NCBI RefSeq assembly: GCF_000002235.5
Contig: NW_022145601.1
Coordinates: 25,896,348-25,960,347 of the forward strand
Reading direction: 5' to 3'
Source: Strongylocentrotus purpuratus
Lineage: Eukaryota > Echinodermata > Echinoidea > Camarodonta > Strongylocentrotidae
DNA: 64,000 nt
The notes beneath the pieces were generated by a model. The model was not told where the DNA came from and did not search any database. It worked only from the letters and a program-made list of their open reading frames with translations. Below are positions 10,569 through 22,110 of the stretch, one piece after another; position 1 is the stretch's first letter; each line of letters starts with the position of its first letter. Position numbers and translations under genes: made by a program.

Positions 10569-13500
10569 ATGAGTAGTCTTCGTGTCAGAGGTCAGAAGGT
10601 CGTGTTGCCTGAAGGGGTCGTGGCTCCAGCCATCATAGAAATCAAAGATGGAGTCATACAGGCCATTCACCGTTCAGATTTGGATCAGGTGCCCTGGAAT
10701 CAAGACAGAGTAAGACTTTTTTACTATAATTTTTCATGTGGATCTATTCTTTTCAATAAGTGCAAATTTGTGATCTGTCATCATCTGTGTATAAGGCCTA
10801 CAGTATTTTCTTATGCCAGGCTCCGCTTTTGAAGGTGTTGCCAAGGGCAATATGTTTTTCGGTCGTGAAATGCATTGGAGCAATTTTAACCAAACTGCAT
10901 GAGACTGCAAGGGTTAACTGATTAGAGTTCAGATAAAGGGGTCAAAAGTGGAATATGATAGGGTCATGATTTTTTATATTTTAAATTGAATTAACCATTA
11001 ACCAGAACTGCAGAAGGTGTTGCCGGGGGCATTATGCTTTCAGGTTGTCAGTTCCGCTTTTCGTTACAGCACTATTTCTCATAATAACTCTCCTTACAGG
11101 AACTGCTGGTGTAACCAGCTGTCAACTATCTGTTGATAGTTGCTATCAGTCCATTGCCTTGATGTTACCCTTTAGCTTCACTCTTGTGCTCCTGTGACCA
11201 GTTTAGTATATGTCTTGCAGCCTATGGGATCGCTGATCTCCGAAATAGCGGAGGAAGAACAAGATGATGATGATACCTGAACTGACTATTGTTTTCAGTT
11301 ACACAATAAACACATACAAACACACACAGAAATCTGCCACTTTTTACAAAGTCTGTTTGTTCTTTTTGCAGGATATAGATGCAGGCCAAAATTTGGTAAT
11401 GCCAGGAGTTGTGGACAGTCATGTACATGTCAATGAACCTGGTCGAACCCTGTGGGAAGGGTACAGGACTGCCACTAGAGCTGCAGCAGCTGGTGGAGTC
11501 ACTACCATCGTTGACATGCCACTGTAAGTGTTCAAGGGATCCGTTAACTTTGTCTTAGATCCTTTAAAAAAATCCTTGATTTAGCTCATGCTGCAATGAT
11601 AATTATAAACATTTAGGTCAGTCAGGAACCCCATGACTTTTACAAGCCGATCGCCTGTCTGATTATCAAGATATTTATGATTGAAAATCGAAATCAAATT
11701 TCCTGTTTGCCAAACGGTTTTCATAACACTACAGTCTATTGGAGAAAACAAGTATGGTATAACCGGTCAATCAAAGGTTTTCAATTTTTTGAGGCACTTC
11801 GTGATCATTTTGAAGCACAATTTTTTTAGGGCTTCAATATAAAACCATATCACAGACACTGATTACAGGTAGGGCCATGCATCTCAGATTTAACATAAAC
11901 GATCCCTTTAAATCATAAGCACATACCCAACACACACACACTCACTTGCTCCCTCACGTACCAGCAAAAATATTTAAAAGAATTTAGAAAATACATTTCA
12001 TTGTTCTATATATTGCAGTTCAACTGAGAATGGGTTCTCACAGTGCTTTACAAACAAAAGTAATGAACTTATAAAAGGAGAGCAGGTAGTTAGTTACATG
12101 TATATAAAAAAAAAGTAATTGCAACTAATTGTGTAGGAAATAAAACGGTAAAGTGACTCTCACACTCTGCCGTGTAGGCCTACCGTGTGCCACCGTGCGC
12201 GAAAATGTCTGCGGACGGTGGAGAATGGCGAGGGCACACGGTGGTTCGTTATCAAAGCGGGCAACACGTAAATAGGGCGTTGGCGCTTATTTACACCCGG
12301 TGGGACCGGGCGAAAATTTTGGGCATGTTCGAAACTTTGGCCGGCTGGCACCGGCCGCAAGTAAGCGGCAAGAGGACGGTGTTGAACGGTATGAGGACGG
12401 TATGAATACGTTATGTATGAAAACAGTCACATTGTATGAACACGTTCACAACACGCTCATAACCCGTTACAGAACGGTGATGAAAAATGGAGAGCGGACT
12501 GACCGTTGCAGTTCAAATCGGGGTATTTATGGCAGTCGTGTCATGACGTCAGCAGTCCGGGGACTCGCTCACAGGACGCTCCGAGCGGTGAGGGGACGCT
12601 AAGTGACTGGTAGGTGGCTGCTACAAACCCGGTGCACACGTTCGAGACCCGGTATGGGCCCGGTATGGAAACGGCCAAAATTTTCAACAAAAGTCAATCT
12701 GGGCGGTGAAGACGGTAGAAGCACGTTCAACACCCGGTATGCGCCCGGTGAGAACGGTCAGAAGATGGCAACGAAACGGTGAAAAGATTAATTTTATGAA
12801 TTTTTTTTTGCGGCCGGGGACAAGTTCGCTCAAAACCCAACGTTCTGGACTTTTTTTTTTTTTAATAGCCGGGCAGGTGGACGGTAGGCCTACACGGCAG
12901 AGTGTGAGAGCTCCATTAGGAAGTTATAACAATAATAATAATGGGTTCTTATATAGCACTCATGTCAGTCAGATTTGACCCTCCTGGTGCTCCCGATTAT
13001 TACCCTGACTTTAGCACGGCTGCCATACAGCGCTCTAGCATTTCAAGGAAAAAATTCCTACCAGGTACCCATTAACTTCGCCTGGGTGGAGTGTGGCAAA
13101 TGTAGATCAATGTCTTGCCAAAGGACATTAGTGCGGCGGCGGGACTCGAACCGTGGACCTTGTGATCGACAGTCTGGCGACGTATCCACTCGACCGCAAC
13201 ACCTCTACATATCTATTATGTAATCATTTCGTTCTGACTGAGAGCAATGATTAGAATTATAAATGTACCGGTACATGAAATAACAAAGTAGGCAATAATA
13301 CAAATCTCTGTGTTAAAGTAAAATACACATTTAAACAGTGAGCAATTGTCTAGCCTTGAATGAAAAGAATAAATAACACATTTCCTCTTTGTTTGTTTTT
13401 CCAGGAATAGCATTCCACCCACAACGACATTAAACGCATTCCATGAGAAGATGTCACATGCCAAGGCTTCATCCTATGTGGATGTTGCATTCTGGGGAGG

Positions 13501-16500
13501 AGTTGTGCCCCAAAACCAGGTAGGCAAAAACAAAGGGTCCTCACAATTCTGATAGCACACACTGGTGGTGTGTAATTCAAAAGATTGCTTTCAATAGAAG
13601 GGGTGTCCTAGTCAAGTGGTTTAATTACCTGGCTGGAAATGCTAAGGACAATAATATCAGCTTTTTGGTCCGTTTGTTTGTTTGTTTGTTTTTATTTATT
13701 TATCCACGGTTAAAAACACCTGCTATCAGCCACAAGGCTGTTTTTCAGCAAGTCCGTATGACAATATACATAAACAAAACAAATATAATTCATAATACAA
13801 ATTAAAATAACAAGAATACACATGTGGAAATAACAACAAGAATACAAATGTCTAAATAAATAAATAAATAAATAAATAAATTCTTAATAACAAAAATACA
13901 AATGTGTAAATAACTCTTAATAACAATCAGAAATTTGAGGAGAAATACAATTTAGTGAAGTCACAAGCTCCTTATCACAAAACAAATCATCAGGTGTAGT
14001 TTAATTATTAGGCACTATAAAAGAAACATGTAGTGATTACTTTGCCCCTGTGGCAAGCGATGTTAATAAAACATATCTTAACTCTCTATAATTATGCCAC
14101 ACATACAGCTCTAAATGCCACATTGTATTTATCATGTGGTATACCAAAAGCCTGAACCTTTTTAATTGTATTTTTAATTTTTCAAAGTTCTTGTTATTCA
14201 ATAAACGATGTTTCTTTATGTTCACCATTACAGCACGTAGAGAAATAACATTTGTGATATAATCATTTGCTTTACAAGAACTGTATCTTCCTTTTTCTTT
14301 TCTCACGGCCCAGTTTGACCTACGACCCATGATCCAGGCCGGTATAGCTGGGTTCAAATGCTTTCTCATTCACAGCGGAGTGGATGAGTTCCCTCATGTT
14401 ACCGAGGAAGATCTTCATGAGGCCATGAAACAACTCAAGGGTACTAACAGCGTTCTTCTGGTAAATATCCAGCATCAGAGCTGCCAACTAGTATAGATTT
14501 CCCGTAATTGGCACGGAAAAGAACGATCATTACGGCAGTACAGAATGTTGTCTCAAATTGCGGATTAAACTGTGAATACATGTATGATTTATCGTAGCGA
14601 GTACTGTGCAGTATGGCAGCCATCCAACATTCGCTGATAAAGACGGAAAAGTATCAAGTATTCTCTTAATAGAAGCTTATTTTTCATGGAAAAGTGATGT
14701 GTTGCGATGACTTAAAAATCAATATTTAGCAAATTTGTGTGAGTAAAATCACCAAAAATTTCAGATAATCATGCGCTCATGCGTCCGCACAGTGTTGGCG
14801 TGCCGTTTTTTTAAAGATTCATAGCGCTGCCTAGGAAATTACTGATTTATTCCCAAAATTACTGTTCTTGAGGTTGGCAGCTCTGATACGTATATCATAC
14901 ATGTTTGCTGACTCAGTTCCCATTTCAGCAGGAGGAATCCTGTTTCGTGCCTTCAAACTAGTATTATGAACCCTATATTGCTTTCATTTTTTGGAAAACA
15001 TCTGTATGAAAGCATGTAAAACACAAGGGATGTAATTTGGGCCTTGGAGATTACCAATTTTTGTGGTATTATCAGTAGTTAGGTTAGAGTTGACACATTA
15101 AGGGCAAAATGAATTTGAAAAAATTATCCACAAATTACAAGTTAAAGTTGTAATCATTATCACCCAAACACAAATTGGCAACTGTGAAGGGAGGTCCCTC
15201 TCCCATATGCTTTGTACAGAAAATTTCATAAATTCTTTAAGTTGTTGATAAATGATTTTTTTAATTTTTATACAGGGGTATTGTAGAAACAAATGTACAA
15301 CAATTATATGTAAGGGGCATATCTATTGAATATGATTGAATTCTTAATTTGTTTTTAGACTAAGGGACAGTGCCTTGTATCCTCTGCAAAAGGCACTATA
15401 TGAATCCATTTATTGTAATTACCATTCATAAGTATTATTATTAAGAATCTACATATATTGTGTTATAAGTATAACTTTATATTATTAAAGGCATTGGTAA
15501 GTAACCAATGTATGTCCCGTTTTACAAATCTGAGATGCATGGCCCTACGTGATATCAGTGTCTGTGATATGGTGTAACATTGAAGCCCTAAAAGAATTGC
15601 GCTTTAAAATGATCATGAAGTGCCTCAAAAATAAAAAATCTTTGAGTGACCAATTTTACCATACTCATTGTCCCCAGTAGACTAGTGTTATAAAAAACAG
15701 GCCAGCTGTTTTTGAAATTTCGAATTTCAGTCATAAATATCTTGATAATCAGACAGGCGATCGGCTTGTAAAGTCATGGGATTCCTGACTGACCTAAAAG
15801 TTTATAATTATCATTGCAGCATGAGCTAAATCCAGGGTTTTGTTTAGAATCTGAGACGAAGATACCCAATCCCTTTAAGTAACTACAGTATATATCGTCT
15901 TCTCCCTGTTTATTAACTCTAGTTCCATGCTGAGATGGAGATACCGATCTCTGAGCAAGCCCCAGAGGTGGACACGTCAGCTGAGTATAACGACTTCCTA
16001 AACTCCAGACCTAAACAGATGGAGAACAAGGCAATAGAACTGGTGGCTAAGATGTGCCTACAATACAGGTAAACATTTTGCTGGATGTTGAAAGAGGGAG
16101 GAAGAGGAGAAGAAGAGAGAGAAAGAGGAGGATAGATGGTCAAAGTGACGGAACAAAAGCTACTTGCAGAAGGGTAAACAGAGAAAAACAGAGATTATAT
16201 GTCTTGAAGGAGAGAGAGAGATGCATCATTGCTTTTCCTTATTTTTGTTTGTTTTGTTTTGTTTTCACTTTTCCTATCGCACAGACTCATACTTCCTTAA
16301 AACTGAATAATTCATTTTAAACACCAGAAGTATATTGTAGTGTGACTTTCTATCATAAAGGTTCCAAAAAACAAAACAAAATCATTGGAATTTGGTTGTT
16401 AAATTAATCTTTTCAATCCTCATTAGAAAAGGAGACCCTGATTGGTGTGTACATGTACAGGACTGCCCTTGGCCCAGACATTTGACCTCTAGTTGCCTTT

Positions 16501-19500
16501 CTTGGTGTAATCCTGGAATGCTGTAAAAGTCTGAACTGTAACGGAAGCATAACTGAAGCTGTTAAATACTGGAGCAGCATTTAAGCAACTTATTTTAGTA
16601 GATGTTAGCATATTGTGAAACCTATTTATAAAGACCACTCAAGGGACAAAGTAAAAGTGGTCTTTATAGACAGGTTGTTTAAAGATAAAGTTGAGTTCTG
16701 AATATGCAATTGCATTGTGAAAGAAACGTTGTGTATAATCGATCAGAAAAGTTGATCATCTAGCATATAAGTATTGGTGTGTACTGCAAGGTTCTGGAAT
16801 CTTCAAAATGATAAGAAATTTGGCCAAGTCTTGGTAAAGTTACAAGCCCTATTTATAATATTGAGGCATTTGAAGAGCCATGCTTTTCAGGGAACATTTT
16901 TCAGGTTTTACTATATTTGTTATCTTTACTATGGACAGGGTACCATGTCATATCGTCCATCTCTCCTCTGCCGATGCTCTCCCTATTATCCGCGATGCCC
17001 GTCGCCAGGGCGCCCCACTCACCGTAGAGACCTGTCATCATTACCTCTCTCTCAACGCAGAGGATGTACCGCAGGGAGGAACCCATTTCAAATGCTGTCC
17101 TCCAATCAGGGACAAGAACAACCAGGTAAGCAGGGAAAAGAATACACCCTGGGGCTCAGGGGGACTTTGCCCTCAAAGTGCCAAAAAGAGCCCCTGAAAG
17201 TCATAAAAGGTCTCCGAAAAAAATTTGCATGGAGTTCACTACAAAACTAAGCAATGCAAATTAAAGAGTGTTATTTTCATGCAAGCAAGCTTGAAAAGTA
17301 GCCTCCCCCCCCCCCCCCCCCAAAAAAAAAAAAAAAAAAAAAAAAAATTGCAGATAAGGTTTAAAAAATTCTACCACTCGTGCTTTTGGTCCCACATGAC
17401 ATGGTAATTAATATGCCTAATTAAATCTGCCCCAGAAAAATGAAATGATATAAGCTCAGTCAATTCTTCTGACATTTTTGTAGTGCATAATACACAAATA
17501 ACTGAGTATGTTTAGGATCTGTGTAGTTACAATGATACATTATACATTCCTTGCCTGTCTCACCGTCTCATCTCACCTCTCTTTTCCTTTTCTCCATCTC
17601 TTTTTCTTTCCATTCTGATCCCTCAAATCCTAATGTTCTCTGTTATTTTTCTCCTCTTGTGCACTCAATTCCGGCAACATTTTTACTGGCACTATGTATA
17701 TATACACCTTTCACCTGCACACCTTGGCATCCCCATGTCGCCACACACATGACCAATAAATCAAATTGAATAGAGTTCTCTCTTCCCTCGTGAACTTTGT
17801 AGGTTGTGTTGTGGGAAGCCCTCAAGAATGGCGACATTGACATGGTGGTATCGGACCATTCTCCATGCACTCCAGAACTCAAGCTTCTTGAACAAGGAGA
17901 CTTCATGAAGGCCTGGGGCGGAATTTCTTCCATGCAGTTTGGTAAGAAATGCCAAGACACATTTCTCCATTATGAAGTCAAATGACTATGGATTGAAAAC
18001 AAAAGATTATCAATTTTTGAACTACTTGAAAATGTTTTGACTGTATATACTATATAACATGAGGAGCAGAGCATCTGCAGAGAGTAACTGATATCCAGTA
18101 TGTATTATATTTTGGAGCAAACACCATGAGTGCTTGAGCTGCAGGATACCAGCACTATAGAAGAAATCATTTATAGCCATTACTCTGTTTCTTCCTTAAA
18201 GGGATCCAGTAACTTTCTCTCTGATTTTGAAACAAAATCCTGGATTTAGCTCATGCTGCAATGATAATTATAAACCTTTAGGTCAGTCAGGGACCCCATG
18301 ACTTTTACAAGCCGATCGCCTGTCTGATTATCAAGATGTTTATGATTGGAAATCGAAACCAAATTTTGCATTTGCCAAACGGTTTTCATAACACTATTGG
18401 GGAAAATGAGTATGGTAAAACCAGTCACTCCAAGATTTTTACTTTTTGAGGCACTTCTTTATCATTTTGAAGCACAATTTTGTTAGGGCTTCAATATTAC
18501 ACAAAATCACAGACACTGATAACACATAGGGCTGTGCATCTCAGATTTAACATTGTTAAATAATCCCTTTAAGAAATAATATTAATTACATTAATAATAA
18601 TAATATTGGATGTTTTTATAGCGCATACATCATCTGACAGACATTAGTGCTGCGGCAGGACTAGCCATGTTATCAATAGTCCAGTACATACCATGTACCC
18701 ACTAGTCCAAGACACCTCTACACAACGCCTTACATGAATACCATTTTTTTTTTTGAGCTGATGTTTCTGCATTTATTTAAAAATCAAATACACAATATTC
18801 AAACAACAGTAATATTATATAACAAATTGACATAAGTAAAATGTGACAACTGAATTACAAAAATAAATACATAGAAATGATTGGAAACCTGAAAGTATGG
18901 AGATAAATCAAAGAATCAATATAAATTCAGAGGCCAACTATCATAAGCATGAATGCTTGAGTTGATAGCAGCCAGGAGGAGGGGGAAGGGGCACATGACA
19001 CTGTTATAGGAGAATGGAGTGTCACGAATACTGATTTTTTTTTTCTTCCAAAAAGTATCTAAATAATAAGTTGGAAGAAAGAAAAGAAAAGAAAAAGGAT
19101 TGCAATGGGCGCATGTGGGTGTGTGCAGGTGAAGTAAGTGTTTGATTCGGTGTGTTCAAACCATATATTGTTAACAGGTCTATCACTGTTCTGGACGGGA
19201 GCTCAACAGCAAGGAATGGGACTCCATGATATGGTCAGGTTAATGTGTGAGCGGACAGCAAAACTAGCAGGAGTCTCCCATCGCAAGGGCTCCCTCGCTG
19301 TCGGCATGGACGGAGACATTGTTATTTGGGATCCTGATGCATGCATCACGGTAAGTGCAAGATGTGTTTTAGTCTAAAATACACACAATATTTATCAAAA
19401 CTAAATCTATCTTATAAAGAGTTGATAATCGCAACTTATTTGTGATTGATATTAATCGCAACTATGTACATTAGAGATAGTAGACTGCAAACTTGCGATT

Positions 19501-21088
19501 AATTTGGTGGACTTTATAAGATGAGACATTTCATAACTTCATCATTGAGTATAGAGGGAATGCTTCATTCTATTATTTCAAACCAGTAGACGGATAAATG
19601 CACACGTGACTTGACTGCTCTTAAAGCCTGTCTGCACTAGTTTGACCAGGAGGGATTAGACCTCCCTGCATGGTCACTGCCAGGTGGTTATCTTATCAAA
19701 TCAGCTCTCAATTAACATAAGAAAAAGGGGATCATGGGGGACCAACGAATACCCCTTAGGCATTGTTGGCTATATAGAGGGCACAAGTAGATACAAGTAG
19801 TGCAGTCCCACTTTAAATCTGTTTAAAGGGTGGATATACATATATGTATCTCGAAAATGTATGTTATGGACCTCTTTTATTAGGAAAGCAGAGAAGATGC
19901 ATTTTATGAAAATGTTAAAAAGAGAGAAATGACACGTTGTGAATTTTCCTGGATTTTGTGGTGACAGGTCAGGTATAAAACCATGGCCCTGTAACATAAA
20001 AAACTCCAATCTTGCTGCACTAAATTGTTTCTGACCATGCGTTGTTGAATATATCCTCAACTTACAGTCATTGTAAATTACTATTTCATGTAAAGTTCGT
20101 TCGTTCGTGTCTCCTTAGATCAAGATTAATGTAATCTTGATCTTCGGAGTAGTTGCTACAACCGGCCGTGTCAGACACGTTGCCCCGGGGTGCGAGATAG
20201 GACTCTTGTAGCGTGCCCCCATTTAAAACAATTATACAATAACAGTTAACATTACATTTAATTAATAGTATGGAACTATTAAAATTACTCTCATGTTATG
20301 ATTGATGAATGGAGATGCAATTAATCATAACTTTCATGTTACAGGGCCCATATTCAACATCTTTCATTCCAATTTCTGTTTTTCTACCATTACTGCGTAA
20401 TAGTCTTAAAGGTAAAGACCAGTTTTGAAAGCACACCCCCCCCCCCCCCCTCTCAAAAAATGAAATGGAAGCTCTTATTACCAAACATGTGAAAGAATAT
20501 GTTTTGACTAATACTTGATGATACAAATTTTGCTGGGAAACCGCCTACTAATTGATGTATTTGGTAAATTATTATATCTATCTGGACCGGATAGATATTG
20601 CACACGTGTCATGCATGTGTCGCGTGGTCCCATATACATCTTTCTGTGTACAGTGCTTGTAACTTGTAACCAAGATTGGGCCAAATTTCTTATCATTTTG
20701 ATGATTCTAGAACCTTGCAGTAATACACCAATACTTATATGCTAGATGATCAATTTTTTCTGATCGATTCCACAATGTTTCTTTCACAATGTAATTGCAT
20801 GACCAGAACTGATCTTTACCTTTAATGCGGAATTGGGCATATCTTAACTTTTGTTGTTGTTGATTGTATCTTTGTTCATATATATAGATCCAGCCTGAAA
20901 ACATTCACCACAGACACAAGGTGACCCCCTACAGTGGCCTGACCCTTAAAGGAGCTGTACAGGTCACCATAGTGAGAGGTCAGGTCGTCTACAAACAGGG
21001 TACCTTCAGCGAAACTCATAAAGGATCACTTATTATGTGCGACCCAAGCCGAAAGAGAGAGTCCTTAACACCAAATGCCCACCTCTGA
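10569..21088 (+). CDS. Allantoinase, nine coding exons, complete
   Basis: Allantoinase hydrolyses allantoin to allantoate in purine catabolism. Exons: 10569-10709, 11372-11523, 13405-13519, 14314-14460, 15923-16068, 16939-17125, 17803-17941, 19178-19350, 20888-21088. All introns are GT..AG and phases agree; the sum is 1401 nt, i.e. 466 aa plus stop, the family's usual size. It is a cyclic amidohydrolase: HVH at 64-66 (in [11 protein letters not shown]), the lysine to be carboxylated K151 ([11 protein letters not shown]), H187 (FHAEM), H241 (CHIVHLSS), the family motif ETCHHYL near 260-266, and D314 (SDHSP). These correspond in order to the metal ligands of bacterial allantoinases. The C-terminus Ala-His-Leu fits the loose peroxisomal PTS1 pattern, in line with peroxisomal location in some animals. 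The start lies in a short first exon with the expected amidohydrolase N-terminal strand. The introns are loaded with short transposons but no exon is damaged. Confidence 0.95.
11531..11911 (+). mobile_element. TTAA-flanked short element, family A, copy 1
   Basis: About 380 bp in allantoinase intron 2, homologous over its length to 15485-15878 (inverted) and 18196-18572. Ends are (TTAA)AGGGATCC.. and ..ATCCCT(TTAA); the left TTAA is degraded to TTCA. No coding capacity. TTAA target sites are characteristic of piggyBac-type transposition, so a non-autonomous piggyBac-like element is the best inference. Confidence 0.85.
12157..12910. mobile_element. 754-bp non-autonomous DNA element with 28-bp inverted ends
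   Basis: Terminal inverted repeats of at least 28 bp (ctctcacactctgccgtgta then ggcctacc, mirrored at 12883-12910) bound a segment clearly richer in GC than the intron around it. The interior is crowded with CGGT-containing motifs (acggtatgaggacggtatga, cccggtatgggcccggtatg and others). The frames open inside it have no recognisable domain. No target-site duplication could be fixed because the ends are palindromic with the flanks. It sits in allantoinase intron 2. Confidence 0.85.
12928..13206 (-). mobile_element. tRNA-derived SINE
   Basis: Read on the minus strand, the 5' end is a degenerate tRNA-like head with an A box (gcggtcgagtgg) and B box (ggttcgagtcc), followed by a tRNA-unrelated body and an (ATT)n-like tail at 12929-12942. 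The typical body phrase tgtcctttggcaagacattg is visible on the minus strand. It is inserted in allantoinase intron 2. Confidence 0.85.
14474..14887. mobile_element. 414-bp short element with inverted ends
   Basis: The left end atcagagctgccaact (14474-14489) is mirrored by ggttggcagctctgat (14872-14887). It begins 14 bp into allantoinase intron 4, just past the splice donor. There is no coding capacity. The central part contains no recognisable transposase remnant. Confidence 0.75.
15485..15878 (-). mobile_element. TTAA-flanked short element, family A, copy 2 (inverted)
   Basis: Reverse complement of the family A element at 18196-18572, in allantoinase intron 4. Bounded by TTAAAGGCATT.. and ..AATCCCTTTAA. 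Shared internal blocks include the acaagccgatcgcctgtctg region read on the minus strand. It ends about 45 bp before exon 5, close to the splice acceptor tract. Confidence 0.85.
16678..16860 (-). mobile_element. TTAA-flanked short element, family B/C, half copy
   Basis: Starts tttaaagataaagttgagtt and continues through blocks (gtgaaagaaacgttgtg, gatcatctagcatata, gcaaggttctgga) that are the reverse complement of the 3' half of the elements at 20406-20825 and 43970-44371. The other half is missing. It lies in allantoinase intron 5. Confidence 0.75.
17560..17770 (+). mobile_element. Probable LINE 3'-end fragment
   Basis: The segment catgtcgccacacac and the preceding tatacacctttcacctgcac match the 3' end of the split LINE at about 29900-29960, which has the same phrases in the same order. 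It is therefore a truncated copy of the same LINE family. It ends about 30 bp before allantoinase exon 7. Confidence 0.6.
18196..18572 (+). mobile_element. TTAA-flanked short element, family A, copy 3
   Basis: Cleanest copy of family A: TTAAAGGGATCCAGTAAC at the left, TAATCCCTTTAA at the right, 377 bp including both TTAA. It lies in allantoinase intron 7. Three copies in three different introns of one gene share the whole length but differ by many substitutions, so they are independent old insertions. Confidence 0.88.
18594..18722 (-). mobile_element. tRNA-derived SINE, degenerate copy
   Basis: Shares the ATT-rich tail, the acattagtgctgcggc.ggact core and the terminal acacctctac with the SINE at 12928-13206, but is shorter and has decayed A and B boxes. 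Confidence 0.65.
19621..19816 (+). mobile_element. TTAA-flanked short element, family D, complete copy
   Basis: 196 bp bounded by TTAAAGCCTGTCTGCACTA and TAGTGCAGTCCCACTTTAA; the ends are inverted and the flanking TTAA is duplicated. Same family as 10146-10325. It lies in allantoinase intron 8. Confidence 0.85.
20190..20300. repeat. Dispersed repeat shared with 43741-43860
   Basis: The block gtgcgagataggactcttgt and the following aattatacaataaca.ttaac are shared with 43741-43860. In both places the block is followed by a family B element, about 100 bp away in both cases, so the two are probably parts of one larger composite. Confidence 0.75.
20406..20825 (+). mobile_element. TTAA-flanked short element, family B, copy 1
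   Basis: 420 bp from TTAAAGGTAAAGACCAG to CTGATCTTTACCTTTAA, with the TTAA duplicated at both ends. It matches 43970-44371 through the whole length. It lies in allantoinase intron 8, ending about 60 bp before exon 9. Confidence 0.88.
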
Positions 21089-21105
21089 ACAAATTTATTG
21101 TATGA
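21089..21105. other. Start of allantoinase 3' region
   Basis: Only 17 bp separate the allantoinase stop codon from the next inverted-repeat element, so the 3' untranslated region must contain transposon sequence. Candidate AATAAA hexamers occur near 21731 and 21927; none can be preferred from sequence alone. Confidence 0.4.
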
Positions 21106-21660
21106 CCAGGGGGGTGTTTCATAAAGCTGTTCGTAAAGTTATGCATGACTTTACGAACGACTTGTATATGAAAAGCCAAATAGGATGCTCAATCATTATT
21201 GATTATTATTTATTAAGTTGAACTGTGCAGATGTAGATTAACATTCTTATTATAACAACCATTTTTAAGTATATTTTTTGCCATAATTTAGTTTATTGGA
21301 AATTTCAGAACATTTTTTGGGCATCCTATCTGGCACTTCATATACAAGTCGTTCATAAAGTCATGCATAACTTTACGAACTGGGGTGTTTCACAAAGACT
21401 TAGATTGACTTGTTGTTGGACTTAACTATGGCAGGCCGTTCATGCCACTGTTTGCTCTCACCATTGGCATTGGTCTCTCAAGGGATGTACAAATCATGGT
21501 CACAAATCTACAGAATTTACATTTCTGATAATTCATTATTGAAAGGTAAAATATTATTTCAAGATCATGATGGTGAGAGCAATCAGTGGCATGAACCGCC
21601 AGCCATAGTTAAGTTCAACTTAAAATCGATCTTAGTCTTTGTGAAACACCCCCCTGGAAT
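21106..21660. repeat. Two abutting inverted-repeat elements with shared outer ends
   Basis: The first hairpin has arms at about 21113-21188 and 21321-21380 (cgtaaagttatgcatgactt motif, mirrored). The second has arms at about 21381-21470 and 21575-21655 (gtgtttcacaaagacttaga motif, mirrored). The far left (ccaggggggtgtttca) and far right (tgaaacacccccctgg) ends are perfect inverted copies of each other, so the pair is bounded as one composite. It begins inside the allantoinase 3' region. No coding capacity. Confidence 0.8.
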
Positions 21661-21879
21661 CTGAACTTGATCATGATTTTCTTTACGTGACTACGAGGAA
21701 AGGAAGTATATATCCATGTAGATAAGCATAAATAATGAATGTATTTTGTTCTTTTATAGTACTTATCTTGGTATGATGTAATGTCCCTATGCGCTTCCAA
21801 AGCACCTTGGACATAATGCTCTTGCATTATGCAAACAGGGGAAATCTATGGTTTCAATTCCTATCTGATGGACGTGGTG

Positions 21880-22110
21880 ATTAGGATCAATGTCTATCTG
21901 CAAACTTTCAGTTTACTCATTAAACGAATAAAATAATCAATGAAACAGTGCTTCTAAAGTGCTTTAATTTATTAGTGTGCAATCTCTTTTAACTTTCTAT
22001 GTTGATTAGGATCAATGACTATCTGTTAACGTTCAGTTTACTCATTAGATTCTGCTAGTATATAATTCTTTAGTGTGAAACCTCTTTTAATTCTCTACCA
22101 CGGTATGTAT
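21880..22110. repeat. Tandem duplication, period about 125 bp
   Basis: The block ttaggatcaatg.ctatctg with cagtttactcatta and tttagtgtg.aa.ctctttta occurs twice, starting near 21881 and 22006, in the same orientation. Confidence 0.7.

Noticed and set aside
12187..12602. Frames of 72-100 codons in the GC-richer intron element
   Set aside because: Explained by base composition of the inverted-end element; no motif, and they lie inside an allantoinase intron.
13141..13206. Possible tRNA gene on the minus strand
   Set aside because: A and B boxes are present but the acceptor stem does not pair, and the segment continues into a SINE body and ATT tail.
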